Origin: a virus
DNA length: 63,185 nucleotides
Reading direction: 5' to 3' (one strand)
Virus record (IMG/VR): IMGVR_UViG_3300013126_000002
Coordinates: 1 to 63,185 of that record
Both the position numbers and the translations under genes were made by a program. Below are positions 56,575 to 63,185 of this stretch, in pieces (the stretch's first letter is position 1; every line of letters starts with the position of its first letter). Under the pieces are notes generated by a model. The model saw only the letters and a list, made by a program, of their open reading frames with translations, had not been told where the DNA came from and did no database searches.

Positions 56575-57934
56575 GCCACTTGTCCAGACTGGTGCCGGTG
56601 CCTGTTACAGTCGCGCCGTTCATCTTCTTGGTGTCTGCATGGATCGGCGTTGCCTGCGCTGCCGCAATCACGGCTGCTGCAATGTCTGCGATCTGTGCCG
56701 GTGTAAGTTCCTGTTGTACGATCATATCGACCCCCAGATACTGCCTAGTGTTGAAGAACGTAACCCCTATTGTAAACGGAACCGCGTCACTTTCGGTAAG
56801 CGCGGGTGCAAGTATGATACTAGTGGCATCGAACGCCGTCAGCGTGATGGAAGTCGGGTCTGCGAGCGAACCTAGCGTGTTGGCTGCATTGAACGCAGTG
56901 AAGTTGAGCGTCGCAGAGTCAGCGTTACTGATGTAGGCAACAATGCCGGTAGCATCGGAGAACGTCAGGCTGTACGAAGTCGGTGCGAAGCTGCCCACGA
57001 TTGTAGCGGTGGCTGCGATGCCAGTGATCGACAGGGACGTGCTGTTTGCTACCGAGATAACCACCAGACCGCTAGTAGCATCGAACGCAGTGATCGACAG
57101 GCTGGATGCACCGGCTACGCTGGTGATGGCGTCCGCAGCGGCAAACGCTACAATCCCTTCGGATGTCGGAGTGGCGTTGCTGGTGATCGTGTCGGTTGCA
57201 GCAGACGCAGTGATCGACAGGCTGGTGGTAGCCCCTGCGCTGGTAATCGTGCCCGTAGCGGCGAACGCTACAAGCCCCTCAGTCGTAGGCCCGGCAGCGC
57301 TGACAATCGCGTCTGTGGCGTTAGCTGCTGTTACCGACAGGCTTGTAGTAGATAGACTGCTTACAATCGCTGCGGTGGCCGCCTGCGCGGTGATCGACAG
57401 GCTTGTGGGGTTCGCATCAGATTCAGTATTGACCGCGCCACCAGTGATCGTGTCAGTCGCGTCAAACGCTGTGATCGCTAGGCTGGTGGGTGCGGATACA
57501 GACGTGATGGCGTCCGTCGCCGTCGATGCAGTAATCGCTAGGCTGGTGGTGCCCGCTGCCGATACCAGAGCATCTGTTGCAGTAGACGCGGTGATCGCTA
57601 GGCTGGTTGCAGCAGATACGGACGTGATGGCGTCCGTAGCCGTAGACGCCGTAATCGATACGCTAGTCGGGTTTGCCGACGATATAGCCACCAACCCACT
57701 GGTGGCGTCAAACGCCGTGATTGTGAGGCTGGTGGTATTGAGCGCCGATACAACGCTGGCCGTCGCCGTCGAGGCTGTCAGCGTGACGCTGGCAGGGTCT
57801 GCGCTGGATGTGATGTTCCCAGACGCAGCCGAAGTTTCGACTACTTCGGTGTCAAACCAAGCCTCTGGTTGGATTTCTGCATCGAACCACGCATCTGGCC
57901 GGAGTTCTCCATCCCACCAACCTAACTTAGCCAT
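56564..57934 (-). CDS. Repeat-rich fibre/adhesin protein
   Basis: 456 residues. From about 35 to 380 it is a tandem array of roughly 16 imperfect repeats of about 20 residues each (Thr-Ser-Leu-x-Ile-Thr-Ala-x-x-Ala-Thr-x-x-Ile type), a likely beta-solenoid shaft. N- and C-terminal ends are unique (Trp/Phe-rich N-terminal cap, helical C-terminal end). The DNA repeats could change length by slippage or recombination and so tune host range. Confidence 0.75.
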   Translation of the reverse strand: MAKLGWWDGELRPDAWFDAEIQPEAWFDTEVVETSAASGNITSSADPASVTLTASTATASVVSALNTTSLTITAFDATSGLVAISSANPTSVSITASTATDAITSVSAATSLAITASTATDALVSAAGTTSLAITASTATDAITSVSAPTSLAITAFDATDTITGGAVNTESDANPTSLSITAQAATAAIVSSLSTTSLSVTAANATDAIVSAAGPTTEGLVAFAATGTITSAGATTSLSITASAATDTITSNATPTSEGIVAFAAADAITSVAGASSLSITAFDATSGLVVISVANSTSLSITGIAATATIVGSFAPTSYSLTFSDATGIVAYISNADSATLNFTAFNAANTLGSLADPTSITLTAFDATSIILAPALTESDAVPFTIGVTFFNTRQYLGVDMIVQQELTPAQIADIAAAVIAAAQATPIHADTKKMNGATVTGTGTSLDKWRGV

Positions 57935-57937
57935 GCG

Positions 57938-58102
57938 TTACCCCGGAGGCGAAAAAGTTACACCGTCATACGTCCAGCCGATATTTTCCTCGCCAGTCTG
58001 CTCGATGATTTCGTGTTCTGGGTAAATCTCGACTAAATCCTCGATGCCATCTACCGCAACGCAATGCTCGACAATGCCGCCTTTAACCAGAACGAAAATC
58101 AT
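57938..58102 (-). CDS. Small late protein (54 residues)
   Basis: ATG at 58102 adjoins the stop of the upstream gene. Strand-rich with Glu-Ile-Tyr-Pro-Glu-His and Gly-Trp-Thr-Tyr-Asp-Gly-Val-Thr-Phe; resembles fragments of tail fibre assembly proteins. Unknown. Confidence 0.55.
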   Translation of the reverse strand: MIFVLVKGGIVEHCVAVDGIEDLVEIYPEHEIIEQTGEENIGWTYDGVTFSPPG

Positions 58103-58103
58103 C

Positions 58104-59291
58104 TTATTTCTCCATAACGACAACTTCGCCGTTAAAGAACGTGGCCGTTGTCGCGCTTGCAAGAACACAATGCAGCATACAGGTGCCGTTATACAGCCGG
58201 ATGCCGGGAGCGCCGATAATCTTCTGTGCCGATACGTTAGCGATGGTGGTGCCAATCTTGGCGACATCTCGGCAGATCATCAGGCTGACTGCGCCGCCAC
58301 CTAGCGAGGTTCCGAGCGTGATCGACTGAACGGATCGCACGCCTTTGTCACCGGCCTGCAAGCTAAACCAGACAATCGTGCCGATAACCGGGGTTGCCGG
58401 AATCTGTGATCCTGCGATAGCCTTCAGCGTTGCCGTGCGGCCAGAAGTCCCATCGCTGTTTGTGTAGCTGACCGTGGTGTTGGCGATGGCCGAAGCGTTG
58501 GTATTGGCCGTAGTGGTCAGCAGCGCGATCAGACACCCTTCGCCGTTGGTTGTGCCGTTAATATCACGCGCAGGTAGGGTCGGCGTGGTGATCGCTTGCG
58601 CGGTAGTTGTAGTTACGGCAATCCCGCTGTTCACCCACAAGCAGTCGAAGAACAGGTGTGAGTGGTTGGTCGATGAAGCCATCTGAATTTCGGTCAAGTA
58701 GTTCGCGCCGGTTGCCGGGTTTTTGATCGGCACGCAACCGTTGTCCGATGCTGTAGTTCCGTCAGTGGCACGCCCATTGATGCCCGGAGTACCGGGTGCC
58801 CATGCGCCGGGGAAGCCTGCATCCTTACTAGTGCAGTACCAGCACCCGGCAACGTCTGCCGCTGTGCCGCTCTTCATGAACGGGAAGGCGTTTCCTGTAT
58901 AGGCACCAAGGCCCATTGCAGGATATTCTGCCCCCTGCTGATCGCGGTGTACCCACGACCCGTCCTCCCGATACCCCATGTTTTCGCCGGGAAGCAGCGT
59001 GAACTCGATAACCTCCACCGAGTTTGTGCCATCGTAATGCTGCACCGCGACTGTACAGGACGTTCCGGCGCTGGCATTGGTAATGTACAAGCCCTTCAGG
59101 TTGCGCGTAGTGCTTGCTGCCGGAGAAGCTACAACGGTCGTAGTGGTGGCGGTAGTGATCTTGGTATTCGTGCGCCCCGGCGTTACCGTGGTGCCGTTCA
59201 AGTCAACATAAGACGCGTGAACGTCGATGGAGTTGGCGGCGGCGCTGGTAACAACCCGGACTAGATCGGAAGTGCTATTAAGCAGCAGCAT
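58104..59291 (-). CDS. Structural protein, probably tail fibre
   Basis: 395 residues, Thr/Ala/Val/Gly-rich beta sandwich pattern, with four Cys in a Cys-Trp-Tyr-Cys and two further sites. No catalytic motif. Part of a run of fibre-type genes. Confidence 0.7.
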   Translation of the reverse strand: MLLLNSTSDLVRVVTSAAANSIDVHASYVDLNGTTVTPGRTNTKITTATTTTVVASPAASTTRNLKGLYITNASAGTSCTVAVQHYDGTNSVEVIEFTLLPGENMGYREDGSWVHRDQQGAEYPAMGLGAYTGNAFPFMKSGTAADVAGCWYCTSKDAGFPGAWAPGTPGINGRATDGTTASDNGCVPIKNPATGANYLTEIQMASSTNHSHLFFDCLWVNSGIAVTTTTAQAITTPTLPARDINGTTNGEGCLIALLTTTANTNASAIANTTVSYTNSDGTSGRTATLKAIAGSQIPATPVIGTIVWFSLQAGDKGVRSVQSITLGTSLGGGAVSLMICRDVAKIGTTIANVSAQKIIGAPGIRLYNGTCMLHCVLASATTATFFNGEVVVMEK

Positions 59292-59303
59292 GAGGTGCCC
59301 CTA

Positions 59304-59732
59304 TTACGCAATCGTCAAAATGGTGCCCGGATCGGTGTTGTTGAACTTGACTTGGAACGAGTCGCCAGAGTTCAGCGTAACCGCAGTGCCGTGATCCCAC
59401 CAAGCAATCAGTGCATCGACGGGGGATGTGGCAGTGTCGTTGTACAGGACGTAGTAGCGGAAGGTGCCCATTGCGCCGCCAGAAGCGGTGAAGGTCACGG
59501 ACGTGCCACTGATCGTCGTAGTGCCGGTAGATTCACTGATCGTGATGGTGGTTGCAGTACCGCCAGTCGGGTAGCCGTTCGTACCGCTGATCTGCGTAAT
59601 GTCAGTCAGGATGGTATTGGTTGCTACCGGTGCAGTGTTGGTGAGAGCGACTTTGAACGTATGCGCGTCCCAGTCGTGGACTCCGCGAGAAAGCTGCTCG
59701 GAGAAGTCTTGGAATTTCGTTACAGTTGCCAT
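59304..59732 (-). CDS. Structural protein
   Basis: 142 residues. Lys-Val-Ala-Leu-Thr-Asn-Thr and Ile-Thr-Gln-Ile-Ser-Gly-Thr-Asn-Gly-Tyr-Pro-Thr-Gly-Gly are typical of a common small phage structural family whose members are annotated only as hypothetical. Beta-rich. Confidence 0.75.
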   Translation of the reverse strand: MATVTKFQDFSEQLSRGVHDWDAHTFKVALTNTAPVATNTILTDITQISGTNGYPTGGTATTITISESTGTTTISGTSVTFTASGGAMGTFRYYVLYNDTATSPVDALIAWWDHGTAVTLNSGDSFQVKFNNTDPGTILTIA

Positions 59733-59743
59733 GTCGGCCTCCT

Positions 59744-60358
59744 TTAGTTCGTAACTTCAAGCTCAACGGTAACTTTGCCTTGGAGCAAATCAGTTACGAC
59801 TCCAGTGCCTGATACCATTTCAAGATCATACACCCCTTTGGTCCACGTAAACGCAGCGGTATCATCGGCGGCGATCTGCACGGTGATGGTCTTGCCTACG
59901 TTGTCCAACGTGATCGTAATCACATCTGCGGGGGTGTCTGCTACTTCGGTCGAGGCCAGCACTGTTCCGCCAACCTTGTCCTTGATCTTCATGCGTCCGG
60001 TATATCCGGACAGATCGACGGGGGTAAGCAGTTGCAAGTACCCGCCGCTAGTGTAGTTACCGTAATCGGTGCTGTTCACTTCGTTCAGCTCTACGGAATT
60101 AGCGTCAATAACCGTGGCGCGAACGTAGTCAGAATCAATCGGAGGGGCTTTCTTGGCGTTGATCTGCGTCATGCCCTTCACGGACACTACTGCAACGCGC
60201 CAGCCATCAGGGATCGAATGTCCGGTAGCTGTAACGACCGCAGGCGCACCTCTGGTGATGCCGGTGATGGCCTTGTACAAGTACGGCGGAGATTCCCAAC
60301 GCAGCACCCGTGTGAAGGTGCTGCCTTGCTTGATTGTCAGGTCTTGTTTAGCTGCCAT
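59744..60358 (-). CDS. BppU-like baseplate/fibre upper-domain protein
   Basis: 204 residues. Starts with Gln-Asp-Leu-Thr-Ile-Lys-Gln-Gly-Ser-Thr-Phe, then a beta-sandwich in which Thr-Trp-Thr-Lys-Gly-Val-Tyr-Asp-Leu-Glu-Met near 180 is the common end strand of the BppU N-terminal-type domain that attaches receptor-binding proteins. Likely an anchor for the fibres encoded downstream. Confidence 0.7.
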   Translation of the reverse strand: MAAKQDLTIKQGSTFTRVLRWESPPYLYKAITGITRGAPAVVTATGHSIPDGWRVAVVSVKGMTQINAKKAPPIDSDYVRATVIDANSVELNEVNSTDYGNYTSGGYLQLLTPVDLSGYTGRMKIKDKVGGTVLASTEVADTPADVITITLDNVGKTITVQIAADDTAAFTWTKGVYDLEMVSGTGVVTDLLQGKVTVELEVTN

Positions 60359-60407
60359 GCCCTGCTCCTTGCGGTTTCTAGTAGTGTAGCCTGCCTATGG
60401 GGCCACG

Positions 60408-63185
60408 TCAAAAGTTAAGGTTTTCATAGGCATAGGCGGCGTCACGGCGGCTCATACCCAACATGCCGGTATCCGTAGTCAGCCCGATCTGGCGTTCCAA
60501 TGCGCGGCGGCGAAGCCCCTCTGCAATACCGGTAATCGGGTGTTCCGCGTGCTTGGCATTGTACTCCTCCATACGCTTCTGCCAGTACTGACGATTCTCG
60601 TCATTCTTGCTCTCGATTGCGTAATACAGGTTGTCACGAATGCGCTCGCGCTTCATGTTGATGACGGCTTCGCGGGTACGCATGTACCGCCCCTTTTCTT
60701 CCGCCGTGGCCTTCTCGGACGGCTTGAAGCCCATCGCAGTCAGGGCGACCATGTAGGGGGAGGTCTCTACCGGAATCTTGTTTCCGGCAGCGTTGATGTA
60801 CCCCTCGTTATACACCATGCGCGTAGCGCGGAACATGTCCCGCACAAATGTCGGCATACCTTCAATGCCGCCATCGATAGTGGTGAGCGGCGTCGGGGCC
60901 CCGATCAATGTATTCTTTGTCACGCTGGCTCCGGCCATAGCCATCTGATAGAGCCCGATAACCATGTTGAACGCGGGAGATGCCTGCGACCAGCCAGCAG
61001 AGTCTTTCAGCTTGTCCTCAAATGTCCGCTGATCCGCGAAGAACCGGCTGCCGGGAATAATGTCTGCCTGCCCTGCACGGGTGGATAGATCGACGCCCAG
61101 CGCATTGGGAATACCCTTGGTCAGCAGTTCGCCGCCCTTATCGCCCAGCATTGCTGCGGCGTACTGGCGCATGGCAAGACGTACATCCCAAGGATCATCG
61201 TCCTTATCTCCGGCGATAGCAGCGACCATGTTGATCGCAGCGGCAATAGCCGTAATGAACGGCAGCCCCAAGGCCCCGGCGTAAACCATCGTCATACCAA
61301 GTAGCCCGACCAGTGCGGTCTTGGCCTCAGCGGCCATAAGTTTGGCCTCTGCAACGGCCTTCTTGGCCTTTTCGATCTCGTTAACCGTAGCCGTATAGCG
61401 CGTATTCTCGCGCAGCCGGGCCTCAGCGTCCTTCAGTTCTGCCGTAAGCTGAATACGCACGGCCTTGCGATCCTTGCCTGTAGCCTCCTTGATCTTCTGC
61501 TCCAGATCGGCAATCAGCTTCTCGGTAGCGGCCTTGTCCAGCGACTTGATCTCGGAAGGGAACGCTGCTTCGCGGGCCTCGGCATCAGCCAGTTCGGCCT
61601 GTGCCTGTCGGAGTTGATACCCGACAGCCTCGGAGATAGTACGGATGTGCAGCTCCAGCAACTGCGCGTTGAACTGCTGAAACGTAGCGACCAAGGGGGT
61701 GACCTTGCCGAGGAACCCATGCTTGCCCAACGCGCGGGCCACGTTAATGGCCGTGTAGCTGAACTGCGTATCACGAACTGCCTTCAGCGCGAAATCTGCT
61801 GCGGCTTCCGCAGTGGGCAGGGCACGGGCGTGTTTGGATCGTGCCAGTCGATAAGCAGCCAACCCGACAACCAGCCGGTTAGCTACTTCGGCGTAGTGGT
61901 TGGTCAGGCCAGCAGTCTTGGACAGCCGCGAGGTAGTATCGCTCTGTTCGGCTTCCAGTCGGGTAATTTCACGGGTGATACCGAAGTTCACTTCCCCGGA
62001 GTCCAGTGCCTGCTGGATAAACGCCCGTTCATCAGCGGTCAGGTTGGTGAAGTGTTCGTCCGCAATCAGCGTAGCGTTCAGGAACTTGTCCAGATACGCC
62101 TTGCCCCCTTCAGCAGATGCGGCCTGTTGCTTGGTGGCCTCAAACAGCGCTGCCAAGCCGGTCTTAACATCGCCGTAAGCCTTGTACATCTCAGCCGTAG
62201 CCATACGATACCCGAACCGCCCGCCAAGGATAGGCAGCGAGATTTGGGTCGGTTGCAGCAGGTTAAGTATCAGGTATGCAGGGCTCAGAGCCAGATAGGT
62301 GGTGTACGCCCCAGACCGCAGCAGATCGATCAGCGGGGTTTCAATCGGGTCCATCGCATTGGCATGGCGCAGCCGCAGCTCATCGTACACGCGCTTCGCG
62401 TCTACGGCACTGGCCGAGTGGTTGGCCTCCATCGTACGAACAGACTGGTTCATGCTGTTGAACGACTCGTTGATCAGCGGCAGGTACAAGTGGTTGGCGA
62501 AGTACCGGTGCGAATTCACTGCACGATCTGCATAGCTACGGATCATCTCATCCAGCTTGAAGCCGGGAACAGCCTCGCGGCGGGTTAGCGCCTTACGGAC
62601 AGACCCTTCAGGGAGCATAGCCAACCAGCTATTACGGGCAGCAGCCTTCATCGAGTTCTTCTGCTTGTCCGTGACATTCAGCCGGTCGATCTCACCCAGC
62701 ATACGGTTCAGGAATTCCGGCGTAACGGCATTAGCCTGCACGGAGGACTCGTCGCTAAGTTGCCCCCACCCATAGGCCTTCAGTTCACCACTGGCTACTT
62801 CCTTCTCCAGCTCAGCGCCACGGGCCTGCATCTCGCGCTGTGTTGCAAACCGCTCAAACCAGCGTACGCCATCATTGTCTTCGTAGGATACGAAATAATC
62901 GCCGAAGCGGCCTACGTGGAAGTACGGGGAGCGCTCAGCCATCCGCACGATCTTCTGCATCACGCGCATTTCCTTGACCACTTCCATACGGCGGGCCGGG
63001 TTCTCCATCTTGGCTACGACTTCAGCAGCCTTGTCTTCCACCAGCTTACGGGCAGCATCCATCTTCTCCGCCTCACTCTTGGTGTCGGCAGCGTTGGTCA
63101 GCACGTCAGCAATCGACTGTGCGAAGTTAATGCGGTCTTGCGCGGACTTGAACACAATATCCTGCCCTGCGGACGTTACCAGATC
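60408..63185 (-). CDS. Giant internal virion protein, C-terminal half (continues from base 1)
   Basis: The frame enters from base 1 (62 residues upstream in sequence) and stops at 60408; the apparent GTG start at 63155 is internal. This part corresponds to about residues 1,368-2,282. It contains a Pro-Ile-Leu-Gly-Gly-Arg-Phe-Gly motif near residue 1,676 (PLxRFG-like), a long Ala/Glu/Lys coiled coil (about 1,900-1,990), one or two Ala/Gly/Leu-rich hydrophobic stretches (near 2,000-2,040) that could insert in membranes, and an Arg/Lys-rich end. Ejection-type function inferred. Confidence 0.85.
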   Translation of the reverse strand, partial: DLVTSAGQDIVFKSAQDRINFAQSIADVLTNAADTKSEAEKMDAARKLVEDKAAEVVAKMENPARRMEVVKEMRVMQKIVRMAERSPYFHVGRFGDYFVSYEDNDGVRWFERFATQREMQARGAELEKEVASGELKAYGWGQLSDESSVQANAVTPEFLNRMLGEIDRLNVTDKQKNSMKAAARNSWLAMLPEGSVRKALTRREAVPGFKLDEMIRSYADRAVNSHRYFANHLYLPLINESFNSMNQSVRTMEANHSASAVDAKRVYDELRLRHANAMDPIETPLIDLLRSGAYTTYLALSPAYLILNLLQPTQISLPILGGRFGYRMATAEMYKAYGDVKTGLAALFEATKQQAASAEGGKAYLDKFLNATLIADEHFTNLTADERAFIQQALDSGEVNFGITREITRLEAEQSDTTSRLSKTAGLTNHYAEVANRLVVGLAAYRLARSKHARALPTAEAAADFALKAVRDTQFSYTAINVARALGKHGFLGKVTPLVATFQQFNAQLLELHIRTISEAVGYQLRQAQAELADAEAREAAFPSEIKSLDKAATEKLIADLEQKIKEATGKDRKAVRIQLTAELKDAEARLRENTRYTATVNEIEKAKKAVAEAKLMAAEAKTALVGLLGMTMVYAGALGLPFITAIAAAINMVAAIAGDKDDDPWDVRLAMRQYAAAMLGDKGGELLTKGIPNALGVDLSTRAGQADIIPGSRFFADQRTFEDKLKDSAGWSQASPAFNMVIGLYQMAMAGASVTKNTLIGAPTPLTTIDGGIEGMPTFVRDMFRATRMVYNEGYINAAGNKIPVETSPYMVALTAMGFKPSEKATAEEKGRYMRTREAVINMKRERIRDNLYYAIESKNDENRQYWQKRMEEYNAKHAEHPITGIAEGLRRRALERQIGLTTDTGMLGMSRRDAAYAYENLNF
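63063..63185. repeat. Terminal direct repeat (right copy), assembly junction
   Basis: Exact copy of bases 1-123. Merging the two keeps the giant gene in frame. Confidence 0.95.

Noticed and set aside
56600-57800. Regular DNA repeats resembling a CRISPR array
   Set aside because: They encode an in-frame repeat protein, have no unique spacers and no cas genes beside them.
1-63185. Integrase, excisionase, CI-type repressor or attachment site
   Set aside because: No tyrosine or serine recombinase motif was found and no tRNA-like att core seen, so temperate life is not supported.
1-63185. Diversity-generating retroelement (given the many fibre genes)
   Set aside because: No reverse transcriptase with the usual catalytic motif and no template/variable repeat pair was seen.

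Overview
The window looks like the complete genome of a tailed double-stranded DNA phage, cut open inside a gene. Bases 1-123 are repeated exactly at 63063-63185, and the minus-strand reading frame that runs off the left edge continues in frame from the right edge. The unit is therefore about 63,062 bp and circular in the assembly (circularly permuted or terminally redundant DNA). An N4-gp56-like major capsid protein, a large portal, a gp12/gp10-like tail protein, no tape measure or sheath, and giant internal-virion-like proteins suggest podovirus morphology. Nested Rz/Rz1 spanins imply a Gram-negative host. I see no integrase, phage RNA polymerase, tRNA or CRISPR. The sigma70-type promoters imply use of host RNA polymerase. 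Host genus cannot be told.

Layout. Two convergent transcription units start at a divergent control region (about 21.75-22.11 kb) and meet at a perfect bidirectional hairpin at 48.75 kb. The leftward (minus) late unit runs from 21.7 kb down to 1, across the junction, and from 63.06 kb down to 48.77 kb. In transcription order it holds a small zinc protein, TerS-like protein, TerL, portal, scaffold, capsid, decoration-like protein, connector and tail proteins, internal virion proteins, a 2,282-residue HExxH-containing giant, many fibre or adhesin-like proteins, and a lysis block (M15 endolysin, small membrane proteins, holin-like protein, Rz/Rz1). The rightward (plus) early unit holds two tandemly duplicated early modules (22.7-24.6 kb), a roughly 1 kb AT-rich non-coding stretch that may be the origin (24.55-25.55 kb), an amidoligase-like giant next to a class II glutamine amidotransferase (26.2-31.2 kb), about 25 tightly packed tiny genes (31.2-38.3 kb), and a replication/recombination block (38.3-48.7 kb): family A DNA polymerase, HNH, Cas4-like PD-(D/E)XK nuclease, VRR-NUC, SNF2-like helicase, SSB-like protein, HTH protein, AEP primase-helicase and ThyX.

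The most striking unexplained signal is a family of 13 copies of a 22-bp imperfect palindrome with invariant core GTTAAC and arms of consensus rACTGsyC. All lie between 22.8 and 38.0 kb. Most sit 4-64 nt upstream of an early gene start; two are inside coding sequences, three overlap the 3' end of a gene, and four lie shortly downstream of strong promoters. The half-sites vary independently, which favours a dimeric DNA-binding protein over an RNA hairpin. Several small HTH/RHH-like proteins in the same region are candidate binders. The second notable feature is the amidoligase/GAT-II pair, which suggests a phage-encoded amide-bond-forming modification pathway.
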